A stretch of DNA of 41,486 nucleotides, from NCBI GenBank assembly GCA_036490955.1, contig DASXCX010000193.1, positions 1 to 41,486 of the forward strand, written 5' to 3'. This document shows, one piece after another, positions 1-7,684 of this stretch. The stretch comes from CAIKMD01 sp036490955. GTDB taxonomy: Bacteria > Pseudomonadota > Alphaproteobacteria > ATCC43930 > CGMCC-115725. Numbering within the stretch: the stretch's first letter is position 1; each line of letters begins with the position of its first letter. Both the position numbers and the translations under genes were made by a program. Below the pieces are notes generated by a model. It saw only the letters and a program-made list of their open reading frames with translations, was not told the DNA's origin and searched no databases.

Positions 1-308
1 ACAAAAGGCGCGCGCGCGAGAATCTCTTCGCCTTCGGCTTGCGCGACACAGCCGGCGACGCCGATGACGAAATGGCTGCCGTCTTTCGTCCTGTCCTTCT
101 TCAGCAGGCGCAAGCGGCCGAGATCGGAGAACAGCTTTTCCGCCGCCTTCTCCCGGATGTGACACGTGTTCAGAAGCACCATATCCGCGTCGTCGGCTGT
201 CTCGGTCGGGGCGTAGCCGAGCGGCGCCAGGACATCCGCCATGCGCGCGGAGTCGTAGACATTCATCTGGCAGCCATAGGTGCGGATATAGAGCTTACGC
301 TTTGTCAC
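1..308 (-). CDS. miaB: tRNA-2-methylthio-N6-dimethylallyladenosine synthase MiaB, N-terminal part
   Basis: This is the first 102 codons of a methylthiotransferase that runs off the left edge. MiaB is a radical-SAM iron-sulfur enzyme that adds a methylthio group to i6A37 in tRNAs reading UNN codons. The visible part is the UPF0004 domain, with the three conserved cysteines in YGCQMN, LNTCHIREKA and VAGCVAQAEG. The radical-SAM CxxxCxxC and TRAM domains lie outside the window. The start is taken as GTG at 308 (VTKRKLYIRTYGC), nine bases after the stop of the upstream acyltransferase, so it is probably co-transcribed with fur-olsB-olsA. Identity is firm; the exact start is less so. Confidence 0.93.
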   Translation of the reverse strand, partial: MTKRKLYIRTYGCQMNVYDSARMADVLAPLGYAPTETADDADMVLLNTCHIREKAAEKLFSDLGRLRLLKKDRTKDGSHFVIGVAGCVAQAEGEEILARAPF

Positions 309-317
309 ACGATTGCC

Positions 318-1127
318 TTACTGCGCTGCCAAAGCCGGCGCCGTGTCGATGGACGTCGCCTCGCGCCCGGCGAGGGCCGCGCCCATGCCTTCAGCGATGA
401 TGTGGGCGCAATGCTCGGACAAGAGCTTACGCGAGCCGATATTCTTGAGCCGAACCGGCTCGTGAAATGTCATGACCACCGTCAATCGCCCCAGCCCCAG
501 CATCTTCCAGAGATGCGGCGCCATCGTCATATCGCCATACCAGGCGAAGAACGGGCGATAGAACCGCCCGAGCGGAATGCCGTCAAGCAGCCGATAGACC
601 ACCGAGACCGGTTGCACCACCGCGCGCTCATCCTCCGCGGCCGCAAAGAGCGTCGATTTAAAGGGCAACAAATGGACGCCGTCGCCGCTGGTGCCTTCCG
701 GAAAGAGGATGAGATTGTCGCCTGCATCGAGGCGGCCGCGGATCTCGTCACGCTGGCGCGCGGCGCCGGCGCGATCCGCGCGCTCGACGAAGATCGTGCG
801 CTGGAGCTTCGCCAGCCAGCCGAAAATCGGCCAGCGCGAGACCTCGGCTTTCGACACAAAACTGCCTTCGATCGTCGCGCCCATGATCTCGATATCGAGA
901 TAAGACGTATGGTTGGAAATGAAGAGAGTCGGGCGATGGGACGAGATCGTGCCGCGGCGGACGAGCCGAATGCCGAGGACCCGACACATCAAGCGGTGAT
1001 AGCGGAGCGGAAAGTGCCGTGCCTGCGGGCTTTTGATCGCCAGCAGGAAAGCCTGCACCGGCATCGCGGGCAAGGTCACGACGAGGTAGACGGCGATGCG
1101 CGTCGCGCGCAGGAAAAGGCCGCTCAT
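318..1127 (-). CDS. olsA: 1-acyl-glycerol-3-phosphate / lyso-ornithine-lipid acyltransferase
   Basis: A 269-residue PlsC-family O-acyltransferase, anchored in the inner membrane by an N-terminal hydrophobic stretch (about residues 8-30). Motif I is NHTSYLD (HX4D), motif II follows in FVSKAEVSRWP, motif III is FPEGTSGDG, and VQPVSVVYR fits motif IV. The family acylates the 2-position of lysophosphatidic acid. Because its start overlaps the olsB stop by 4 bases (ATGA at 1124-1127), the second step of ornithine-lipid synthesis, acylation of lyso-ornithine lipid by OlsA, is the likelier role. A general PlsC role cannot be excluded, and some OlsA proteins do both. Confidence 0.85.
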   Translation of the reverse strand: MSGLFLRATRIAVYLVVTLPAMPVQAFLLAIKSPQARHFPLRYHRLMCRVLGIRLVRRGTISSHRPTLFISNHTSYLDIEIMGATIEGSFVSKAEVSRWPIFGWLAKLQRTIFVERADRAGAARQRDEIRGRLDAGDNLILFPEGTSGDGVHLLPFKSTLFAAAEDERAVVQPVSVVYRLLDGIPLGRFYRPFFAWYGDMTMAPHLWKMLGLGRLTVVMTFHEPVRLKNIGSRKLLSEHCAHIIAEGMGAALAGREATSIDTAPALAAQ

Positions 1128-1972
1128 GCGGCGGCTGCACCCTCGCGCGAAGCCGCCCGGCGCTCATAGTGGCGGTAGTATCGCTCGCTGACGAGATCCG
1201 TCTTCACCACGATCGCAACATCGGTGGTGTTGAACTGCCGGTCGATCACCGCGCCGTCGCCGACGAAGCCGCCGAGACGGAGGTAGCCCTTGATCAGCGG
1301 CGGCAACCCTGCTTGCGCCTGCGCCGGGTCGATCGCGTCTTTCGCCAGGCGGTCCATCGCGACATAGCGGTCGGGCAGCGCGCGAACGCTGAGCCCGTCG
1401 GGGGCAGAATGAAAATGATGCAGATAAGAGAGCGGCAGATCGAGCGCGTGGGGATCGGTGCCCGTGAGGCTGGCGCAGCCGAACATCAGCTCGATGCGAT
1501 AATGAAAGACATAAGCCGAGATAGCGCGCCACAGCAGCTTGGCGGCGGGACCGCTGCGCGCCGATGCGTCCGTGCAGGAGCGGCCAAGCTCCAAAATCTC
1601 GCCCGGGTGGTCGGGCAAGCGCCGCAGATCGTATTCGGCGGCGGAATAAAAACCGCCGTGGCGCTGCGCAACGTGGCGACGAATGAGGCGATAGGTGCCG
1701 ACCACCGCGCCCTGCGCGTGATCGATCACCAAGAGATGGTCGCAATCGCCGTCGAAACGGTCGAAATCCCGTCGCCGCGACGCCATCTCGGCGGTCGGCT
1801 GCGCCCCCATTTCTTCGTAGAAGACGCGATAGCGCAATGCTTGCGCCGCATCGATCTCGGCTGCGCTTTGCGCCAGCCGCACCTGCAGCGATTGATAACG
1901 TACATCGACAATGGAATCGCCGGAGGGCGACGGACGGGCCGCTGCTTCAGTCTCGCTCACGACACCTCGCAC
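1124..1972 (-). CDS. olsB: L-ornithine N(alpha)-acyltransferase (ornithine-lipid synthesis)
   Basis: A GNAT-fold acyltransferase of the OlsB/haemolysin-like family, which transfers a 3-hydroxyacyl group from acyl carrier protein to ornithine to make lyso-ornithine lipid. Family landmarks include LRYRVFYEEMGA, FDGDCDHLLVID, VVGTYRLI, EILELGRSC and GCASLTGTDP. The 282-residue reading starts at GTG 1972. A second GTG at 1960 (giving MSETEAA) has a GAGG about five bases ahead of it and may be the true start. It lies downstream of fur and overlaps olsA by four bases, so olsB-olsA form a two-step phosphorus-free membrane-lipid module. Function is assigned by family motifs plus the olsA neighbour. 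Confidence 0.87.
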   Translation of the reverse strand: MRGVVSETEAAARPSPSGDSIVDVRYQSLQVRLAQSAAEIDAAQALRYRVFYEEMGAQPTAEMASRRRDFDRFDGDCDHLLVIDHAQGAVVGTYRLIRRHVAQRHGGFYSAAEYDLRRLPDHPGEILELGRSCTDASARSGPAAKLLWRAISAYVFHYRIELMFGCASLTGTDPHALDLPLSYLHHFHSAPDGLSVRALPDRYVAMDRLAKDAIDPAQAQAGLPPLIKGYLRLGGFVGDGAVIDRQFNTTDVAIVVKTDLVSERYYRHYERRAASREGAAAA

Positions 1973-1993
1973 ATCGGCAAGCCACCGAGTGGG

Positions 1994-2419
1994 TCACGAC
2001 TTCTTCTTATCGCCGTCGAGCGACACCGCGAATAACTCAAGCCGGTGGTCGACAAGCTTGTAGCCGAGACGCGCCGCGACCTCGCGCTGCAACGCCTCGA
2101 TCTCTTCGTTACGGAACTCGATCACCCTGCCGGTCTGAAGATCGATCAGGTGATCGTGATGCTCCGATGGAACCTCTTCATAGCGTGCGCGGCCGTCGCC
2201 GAAATCGTGCCGCTCCAGAATATTGGCTTCCTGGAAAAGACGGACGGTGCGATAGACGGTCGCGATGCTGATCTTCGGATCGATCTCGGCGGCACGGCGG
2301 TGGAGGGCTTCGACATCGGGATGATCGGCCGCTTCGGAGAGCACGCGCGCGATGACGCGACGCTGCTCGGTCATTTTTAGACCCTTATCGTGGCAAAGCT
2401 GTTCGAGCCGGGAGGTCAT
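1994..2419 (-). CDS. fur: Ferric uptake regulator, Fur family
   Basis: A 141-residue metal-responsive repressor. The N-terminal winged helix includes the recognition stretch ATVYRTVRLFQEA, and the dimerisation domain has the metal-site motif HHDHLID and RYEE. There is no CxxC structural zinc pair, as in many alphaproteobacterial Fur/Mur proteins, so the sensed metal (iron or manganese) is open. It precedes olsB on the same strand with a 21-base gap, which suggests co-transcription with the lipid genes and miaB. A candidate Fur box upstream of bfd-bfr in this window (19473-19491) would be a natural target. Irr is an alternative family, but the sequence reads as Fur. Confidence 0.9.
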   Translation of the reverse strand: MTSRLEQLCHDKGLKMTEQRRVIARVLSEAADHPDVEALHRRAAEIDPKISIATVYRTVRLFQEANILERHDFGDGRARYEEVPSEHHDHLIDLQTGRVIEFRNEEIEALQREVAARLGYKLVDHRLELFAVSLDGDKKKS

Positions 2420-2554
2420 GCTGCCCCAATGCGCCGGACGAGACTTCGTGAGTATAACCGAAACCGCAACGTCAGCCTATATCTCCATCCGGAGCGGCGC
2501 TCTGCAGCCTTCACCAAACCGACACAAGAGAGAGCGATCGCGCCGCGCGATACC

Positions 2555-2974
2555 TCAGCCGGCGCGCGCGCGGCGGCCGCGCGTGCCGAGGCCGATATCC
2601 TTCGCCAGCTTGCTGCGCTGCTTGGCATAGTTCGGCGCGACCAGGGGATAATCCGACGCCAAGCCCCAACGCTCGCGATACTGCTCGGGAGTCAGATTAT
2701 ACGACGTCTTGAGATGCCGCTTGAGCATCTTCAGCTTTTTTCCGTCCTCGAGGCAGATCAGATAGTCGGGATGGATCGACTTCTTGACCGGGACGGCGGG
2801 CTGCGGCCGCTCCGCCGTCGGGGGCGGCGCTTTGCCGATATTGGTAAGCGACTGGTAGACCTGATTGATGAGCTGCGGCAAATCTGCAACCCCGACGGTG
2901 TTGTTGGACACATGTGCGGCGACAATTTCCGTGGTCAGTGCCAGCAGATCTTTGGAGTTTGAATTATCAGTCAT
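2555..2974 (-). CDS. mucR: MucR/Ros-family transcriptional regulator
   Basis: A 139-residue Ros/MucR regulator. Residues 1-45 resemble the N-terminal oligomerisation region, followed by a Pro-rich linker and then the finger-like DNA-binding domain (about 68-128) with DGKKLKMLKRHL and LTPEQYRERWGL. Family members bind AT-rich DNA and control exopolysaccharide, motility and virulence genes. Of the four zinc ligands known in Agrobacterium Ros (Cys, Cys, His, His), Cys74 and His87 are present, but the others read Asp77 and Tyr92. This resembles the family members reported to fold without zinc. The C-terminus is basic (RGRRARAG). It lies between rimI and fur in its own direction, with about 135 bases before fur. 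Confidence 0.88.
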   Translation of the reverse strand: MTDNSNSKDLLALTTEIVAAHVSNNTVGVADLPQLINQVYQSLTNIGKAPPPTAERPQPAVPVKKSIHPDYLICLEDGKKLKMLKRHLKTSYNLTPEQYRERWGLASDYPLVAPNYAKQRSKLAKDIGLGTRGRRARAG

Positions 2975-3073
2975 GATTCACGCTTCCCAAGGCAATTCTT
3001 TTGCGAATATATGGCGAGTTCTCGACCGAGGCAATACTCGCAAGAGTTAAACGCGCCCAAATTCTCAATTAAG

Positions 3074-3541
3074 TCATCCCGAAGACAGCAACGACAAGCA
3101 GAGACGCCACGCATCTACCGCCGGGCCTTGGGTGCGCCGGTAGTAATGGCGTCGAATTCCTTGGCGCGCAAAACCGAAAGAAGCATAAAGCGCGAGCGCC
3201 GCTTCATTGTCTGCCGCCACTTCAAGCAACAGCCGCCGCACCCCGCCGGCGCGGGCACGGAAGACGAGATCTTGCAGCAATTCGCGGGCAATGCCGCAAC
3301 GACGCCAAGCCGGCGCGACACCGAGGGTCAGGATCTCGCCCTCTGGTCCGAGACACTGATCGAGGAGCATGCCGCAGGGTGCGCCATTCTCGCCATAACC
3401 GATCCGGCCATCGGCGCCCGGCATCGCCAGGACCGTCGCCAGCGACGAGGAATTCCACGCATCATCCGGAAAGCACGCGGCATGCAGCGCCGCGACACGC
3501 GAAAGATCGGCCTCCCGCACCGGTTGCAGGACAAAATTCAC
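3074..3541 (-). CDS. rimI: Ribosomal-protein alanine N-acetyltransferase RimI
   Basis: A 155-residue GNAT acetyltransferase. The acetyl-CoA pyrophosphate loop is seen in VAPAWRRCGIARELL (Q/RxxGxA type), followed by LEVAADNEAALALYASFGF and the RRHYYRR end typical of RimI. In E. coli RimI acetylates the N-terminal alanine of S18; other N-terminal substrates are known elsewhere. The start overlaps the tsaB stop by four bases (3538-3541), and tsaB-rimI pairing is widespread, which supports the assignment. Its substrate here is inferred from the family only. Confidence 0.9.
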   Translation of the reverse strand: MNFVLQPVREADLSRVAALHAACFPDDAWNSSSLATVLAMPGADGRIGYGENGAPCGMLLDQCLGPEGEILTLGVAPAWRRCGIARELLQDLVFRARAGGVRRLLLEVAADNEAALALYASFGFARQGIRRHYYRRTQGPAVDAWRLCLSLLSSG

Positions 3542-4200
3542 AGCGCTACCGACGCGGCCTGTCGCGGCGCGGTCGTATCAGGCGCGCGCAGATAGAGCGG
3601 CACGAGCGGCGTGCGGTCTCCGGCTTGCCAGCGCGCTGCGCCGAGCCGCGCCAGAGCAACCGGGTCGGGCCGGCCATGACCCGGCAGCACCGCAATATCG
3701 CTGCGTCCAAGCCCTGCAGCCAAGCGCGGCGCGCCGTCGCCGGCAAGAGAGCACGGCCCCGGCGGAAGGATCGCCGCCCATTCCCCCGGCGGTACGAGCG
3801 CTGGCAAACCTGGATCCGCGCGATCGCGGCGCTGGAGAAAAAGCTCCGCGCGCTTGCTTTCAAGTGCGATGATGAGCGGCTGCACTGCCGGATTATCGAC
3901 CTTCACCGCGTCAAAACTGGTGATGCCGATCGCCGGCAGCGTGCGCGCCAGCGCCAGGCCACGTGCCGCGGCAAGACCGATGCGCAGCCCGGTGAAGCTT
4001 CCCGGCCCGATTGTCACGGCCAGCAGATCGAGCGAGGCCGGCGTCAGCGCGGCCTCGCGCAGAATGGTCTCGATCATCGGCAGCAAGGCTTCGGCGTGAC
4101 CGCGCTCCATCGCGGCAAAACGCTGCACCGCCGGCCGGTCGTCGATCAGGACCGCGGCCGAGCAGGAAGCGCCACTGCAATCGAATGCCAGGACTTTCAT
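3538..4200 (-). CDS. tsaB: tRNA threonylcarbamoyladenosine synthesis protein TsaB
   Basis: A 220-residue TsaB, the actin-fold partner of TsaD and TsaE in forming t6A37 on ANN-decoding tRNAs. The start MKVLAFDCSG, the motif GHAEALLPMIE and the block IGPGSFTGLRIGLAAARGLA are characteristic. It is the non-catalytic scaffold of the complex. It heads a minus-strand operon with rimI (four-base overlap). Its leader holds a long inverted repeat (4222-4274) starting 21 bases before the ATG. Confidence 0.93.
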   Translation of the reverse strand: MKVLAFDCSGASCSAAVLIDDRPAVQRFAAMERGHAEALLPMIETILREAALTPASLDLLAVTIGPGSFTGLRIGLAAARGLALARTLPAIGITSFDAVKVDNPAVQPLIIALESKRAELFLQRRDRADPGLPALVPPGEWAAILPPGPCSLAGDGAPRLAAGLGRSDIAVLPGHGRPDPVALARLGAARWQAGDRTPLVPLYLRAPDTTAPRQAASVAL

Positions 4201-4221
4201 GCGCCGATCATGCTAGCGTCC

Positions 4222-4274
4222 CGATCCGGAAGTTCCGCATCATTTGAACGCGCCGCTTGCGGATTTCCGGATCG
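4222..4274. repeat. Imperfect inverted repeat in the tsaB leader
   Basis: The left arm, CGATCCGGAAGTTCCGCA at 4222-4239, pairs with the right arm, TGCGGATTTCCGGATCG at 4258-4274, with a single bulge and an 18-base loop. It lies between the divergent tsaB and ddpX genes, 21 bases upstream of the tsaB ATG. There is no T-run, so it is not a classical terminator. It could be an RNA hairpin in the tsaB leader, a protein-binding palindrome, or one copy of a dispersed REP-like repeat. The pairing is seen directly; its role is unknown. Confidence 0.6.
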
Positions 4275-4387
4275 ATAAGACATTAGCCAATTTATTGAAT
4301 TCTCGTGTGGCAGATGGATTCTAAGTGCCTAAGATCGCCGCAGCGAACGTTGAGGGAACGTCAAATCCGCTGCACTCGTAAAGCATC

Positions 4388-4948
4388 ATGAGCTTGATCG
4401 CGATCACGCCGCAAAGTCACGATGTCATTCTCGACATTGCCTATGCCACGCCGAACAATTTCACCGGCAAGCCGGTCTATGCGCGGCCGCTTTGCTACCT
4501 CCATCCCGACGCCGTCCAAAAATTCGAAAAGGCCCTTGCCCTCGCAAAGGGGCTCGGCCTTCGCTTCAAGATTTTCGATGCGTTTCGTCCCAGCGAGGCG
4601 CAATGGATGCTGTGGAATCACACGCCCGACCCGAATTTCCTCGCCGATCCGCGGCGCGGCTCGCCGCATTCGCGCGGCGCCGCGATCGATCTGACGCTCG
4701 TCGATGGGAGCAGTCAAGCGCTCGACATGGGCACCGAGTTCGACGCTTTCACGCCGCTGTCACATCACGGTTCCGTCGCGATTCCGGTCGCGGCGCAGCG
4801 CAATCGCTTCGTGTTGTTGGGGCTGATGAGCGCCGCAGGGTGGGATTTCTACGGCAATGAGTGGTGGCATTACCAGCTTTTCGACGCCAAGCGCTATCCG
4901 CTGTTGAGCGACGCCGACGGCCCCGAACGGATGATGTCCGCTTCCTGA
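4388..4948 (+). CDS. ddpX: D-alanyl-D-alanine dipeptidase (VanX/DdpX, peptidase M15D)
   Basis: A 186-residue zinc dipeptidase that cleaves D-Ala-D-Ala. The VanX catalytic set is complete: Arg67 in DAFRPSEAQ, zinc ligands His94 and Asp101 in SPHSRGAAIDLTL, catalytic Glu158 and zinc ligand His161 in NEWWHYQL. There is no signal peptide, so it is cytoplasmic like E. coli DdpX. No vancomycin-resistance ligase genes (vanH, vanA) are nearby, so recycling of peptidoglycan-derived dipeptide is likelier than resistance. It is a single gene between the divergent tsaB and a GST gene. Confidence 0.93.
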   Translation: MSLIAITPQSHDVILDIAYATPNNFTGKPVYARPLCYLHPDAVQKFEKALALAKGLGLRFKIFDAFRPSEAQWMLWNHTPDPNFLADPRRGSPHSRGAAIDLTLVDGSSQALDMGTEFDAFTPLSHHGSVAIPVAAQRNRFVLLGLMSAAGWDFYGNEWWHYQLFDAKRYPLLSDADGPERMMSAS

Positions 4949-5080
4949 GGGCGCGCGATAAGATTGGGCCCAAAGCGACCCGGCGCTTAGCGCCACGTCG
5001 CGGGTGCGGCTACGAGCGCCCGTGCGACTCAACACCTTGACCCCCGTCCCCGATGATTTTCGCCAAGGAGTAGCTTCACG

Positions 5081-5734
5081 ATGACCATTACGATTACCGC
5101 CTTTGAACGGTCACCCGACGGCGGTAAAGGGCTCGCGCGTGATACGCGCGTTCGCTGGGCGCTCGAAGAAACGGGCCAGCCCTACGAGGTTCGCCTTGTT
5201 TCATTCCGTGCGATGAAGGAACCCGCGCATCGGGCGCTTCATCCGTTCGGGCAGATTCCGACCTATGAGGAGGGCGATCTCGCCCTGTTCGAGACGGGGG
5301 CGATCGTATTCCACATCGCCGAGCGCCATGCCGGCCTGCTGCCGGACGGGGCCGGTGCCCGGGCGCGCGCGATCACGTGGATATTTGCCGCACTCAATAC
5401 GGTAGAGCCGCCGATCCTTGAACTTGGAAACGCCAGGCTTCTGGAGGGCGATAAGCCTTGGAGCAAAGAGCGCCTGCCTTTGGTCGAGGATCGCATTCGC
5501 GACCGGTTACAGCAACTTTCGGCTCGCCTTGGCGATACCAGCTGGCTCGATGCTGCGTTCACCGCAGGCGACCTGATGATGGTATCGGTGCTGCTCAGGC
5601 TGAAGTCATCGGGCATACTGGACGAATACCCAAATCTCGCCGCCTATGTCGCCCGCGGCGAAGCGCGGCCTGCCTACAAGCGTGCTTTCGCCGATCAATT
5701 GGCGGTTAACACCGGCAAGCCGGTGACCGGCTGA
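5081..5734 (+). CDS. Glutathione S-transferase family protein
   Basis: A 217-residue soluble GST. The N-terminal thioredoxin-like domain (about 1-80) includes LHPFGQIPTYEEGDLALFETGAIVFHI in overlapping motif form, with the conserved cis-proline in QIPTY and the glutathione-gripping segment ETGAI. The C-terminal helical domain has the N-capping motif FTAGDLMMVSV. Substrate cannot be told. AGGAG lies about ten bases before the ATG. It appears to be transcribed alone. Confidence 0.88.
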   Translation: MTITITAFERSPDGGKGLARDTRVRWALEETGQPYEVRLVSFRAMKEPAHRALHPFGQIPTYEEGDLALFETGAIVFHIAERHAGLLPDGAGARARAITWIFAALNTVEPPILELGNARLLEGDKPWSKERLPLVEDRIRDRLQQLSARLGDTSWLDAAFTAGDLMMVSVLLRLKSSGILDEYPNLAAYVARGEARPAYKRAFADQLAVNTGKPVTG

Positions 5735-5785
5735 TTGACGTCCGTCCCGCGCTCGCGTTTCTCGTTTGGCTTAGGGCGCCCGACC

Positions 5786-6328
5786 CTAGACCGCTCTTAC
5801 CTCGACGACTTCGGGAATGTAGTGGCGCAGCATGTTTTCAATGCCGGCCTTCAAGGTCGCGGTCGAGCTGGGGCAACCCGAGCATGAACCGTGCATCTGG
5901 AGATAAACGACGCCGTCGGCGAAGGCTTCGAAAATGATGTCGCCGCCATCCGCCGCCACGGCAGGACGCACGCGTGTCTCGAGCAGCTCCTTTATCTGAG
6001 TGACGACTTCGTCATCCTCTTCTGCAGCGGTCGCTTCGGCAGCGCCCGTCAGCAGCGGCTCGCCGGCGGTGAGATGCTCGACAAGCGCGCCGAGCACGGC
6101 CGGTTTCAGTTCCGACCAGGAGGTTTCGTCGGCTTTGCTGACCGAAACGAAATCGGCGCCGAAGAACACCTGCGTCACGCCGTCGAGGCCGAAGAGCCGC
6201 AGCGCCAGCGGCGAGCGGGTCGCGGCATCGGCATCGGCGAAATTGGCCGTGCCCTGCTCCATCACCGTGCGTCCCGGCAGGAATTTGAGGGTCGAGGGAT
6301 TGGGCGTGACTTCGGTTTCGATAAACAT
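5786..6328 (-). CDS. NifU-domain iron-sulfur carrier protein (Nfu_N + NifU C-terminal)
   Basis: A 180-residue Fe-S scaffold or carrier. The N-terminal Nfu_N domain (about 1-88) begins MFIETEVTPNPSTLKFLPG, and the NifU-like C-terminal domain (about 108-178) carries the cluster-binding CxxC, Cys149 and Cys152, in GSCSGCPSS. The architecture matches eukaryotic NFU1 and its alphaproteobacterial relatives, which deliver 4Fe-4S clusters to targets such as lipoyl synthase and aconitase. The start at 6328 is chosen because GGAGA sits about seven bases upstream and homologs begin at MFIETE; a longer reading from 6364 adds 12 unconvincing residues. Confidence 0.9.
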   Translation of the reverse strand: MFIETEVTPNPSTLKFLPGRTVMEQGTANFADADAATRSPLALRLFGLDGVTQVFFGADFVSVSKADETSWSELKPAVLGALVEHLTAGEPLLTGAAEATAAEEDDEVVTQIKELLETRVRPAVAADGGDIIFEAFADGVVYLQMHGSCSGCPSSTATLKAGIENMLRHYIPEVVEVRAV

Positions 6329-6415
6329 AGATCGTCTCCGGCTGCTGGCCCTCAATGTGGCCAATCGCAGCGATAATTCAACCCTTTATAGGTTGGGGTC
6401 AAATTAACAGGGGGC

Positions 6416-6925
6416 TCAGGCCATCGCCGCGACCTGCTCGTCGTCGAGCCCGCCCGGCACGATGGTGACCGGCACGCGCAGCTTGCCTAAGCGCGAGACC
6501 ATTGCCGTGATGAGGGGCCCGGGCCCCTCCTGACCAGTACCCGCGGCCAGAACGACCACCGAAATGCTCGGCTCCTCATCGATCAGCGCCAGCAATTGCT
6601 CGCCGCGGCGGCCGCTGCGCAGATAGAGGATCGGCGTCGAGCCCGCGATGTCCTTCACCTCGGTCGACAGCTTCGCCAGAAGCTGCTCGGCCTCTTCGCG
6701 CGCCTCGTCTTCCATCCGCTCCTCGATCGCGGCGAATTGCTGGATGCCGGGCGGCTCCGCGACGGCGAGGAGCGCGACCTTGCCGCCGGTGTGAAACGCA
6801 CGCAGCGCCGCGTAGCGCAATGCAACGCGCATTTCGTCGGTTTCGTCGACGACGACGAGAAAGATGCGCTCATGCGAAACACCGGCGCCGGGCGGCGACG
6901 GAGACGAAGAAGAAATATCGCTCAT
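6416..6925 (-). CDS. Universal stress protein, UspA family
   Basis: A 169-residue single-domain USP. The core starts at RIFLVVVDETDEMRVAL after a Ser/Pro-rich head of about 18 residues. The nucleotide-binding loop region near the end reads VVLAAGTGQEG followed by LGKLRVPVTIVPGG, close to the ATP-binding G-2x-G-9x-G(S/T) type but with the final part altered. A strong ribosome site (GAGGGAGAA) lies before the ATG. It follows the TIGR02186 gene by 21 bases on the same strand, suggesting one transcript with the TauE/SafE permease. Confidence 0.87.
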   Translation of the reverse strand: MSDISSSSPSPPGAGVSHERIFLVVVDETDEMRVALRYAALRAFHTGGKVALLAVAEPPGIQQFAAIEERMEDEAREEAEQLLAKLSTEVKDIAGSTPILYLRSGRRGEQLLALIDEEPSISVVVLAAGTGQEGPGPLITAMVSRLGKLRVPVTIVPGGLDDEQVAAMA

Positions 6926-6946
6926 GCGTTCTCCCTCGGGTGAAAC

Positions 6947-7684
6947 TCAAGCGTTGCGGAACGGCAGGCTGGCCAACCAGCCTAGCAGCGCCGCGCCCAG
7001 AACCGCGGCAAAGCCGTAAAGCGCGGCGTTGTCCGCGGCGAACTCGCTGACATCGGCGCTGAGCCCGGTCTCGGCGATCACCAGCGGCGTCGTTTGTCCC
7101 GACACTACCCTGCCGTTACGGATCAGCAGCACTTCGACGAGGTAGTTCCCCGTCGGCACATTGGCGGGAAAGTCGAGCGTCGCGCGGAAGAGGCGATCGC
7201 CGAGGAAGGCGACGCTACCGGGATATTCGGCGAAGAGATGCGCCCGCTTCTGCTCGGCGATCAGCGCCGCGCGGAAAGTCGTCGTCTCGTCCTGCTTGGT
7301 GCGCGGATCGCGCGGATCGATGCGCAGATTGGCGATGCCAATCTGCGACAGCGCCTGGGCGTTGGCCGGCACGATGTCATCGAGCTTGCGGTTGCTGAAG
7401 ACCGCGTAATAGCTCGGCACGTTGGCGAAGGTGACATTGGGTCCGTTGATCCACATGCCTGCGAGATGCCGCTTCTGCCACACCACCGAATCGCGCTCGG
7501 GCCCGCGCACGATCGCGACAATGTCGCCGGGCCCGTCCGTCGCACCGAACAACACGACCGAGGTACCGGTGAAGCCAGTGGTGATGGCGATGAGATGGCC
7601 GGTGAGATCGGCGAGTAGCGGCTGATCGGCGCGGGCCGGAAACGCGGCGACCACGAGTGCGATCGCAACCAGCCATCGCCTCAT
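6947..7684 (-). CDS. TIGR02186 family (Alph_Pro_TM) membrane-anchored protein
   Basis: A 245-residue exported protein of the family known as TIGR02186, or putative alphaproteobacterial transmembrane protein. It has an N-terminal signal sequence (residues 1-19, ending PARAD), a beta-rich periplasmic body with ITTGFTGTSVVLFGATDG, and one C-terminal membrane helix (about 219-241). Function is unknown. Its start overlaps the stop of the TauE/SafE permease by four bases (7681-7684). This pairing recurs in alphaproteobacteria to my knowledge, so an accessory role in anion export is a reasonable guess. Confidence 0.85.
   Translation of the reverse strand: MRRWLVAIALVVAAFPARADQPLLADLTGHLIAITTGFTGTSVVLFGATDGPGDIVAIVRGPERDSVVWQKRHLAGMWINGPNVTFANVPSYYAVFSNRKLDDIVPANAQALSQIGIANLRIDPRDPRTKQDETTTFRAALIAEQKRAHLFAEYPGSVAFLGDRLFRATLDFPANVPTGNYLVEVLLIRNGRVVSGQTTPLVIAETGLSADVSEFAADNAALYGFAAVLGAALLGWLASLPFRNA

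Noticed and set aside
4982..4994. Short palindrome GGCGCTTAGCGCC after ddpX as a terminator
   Set aside because: The stem is only five to six bases and no T-run follows.
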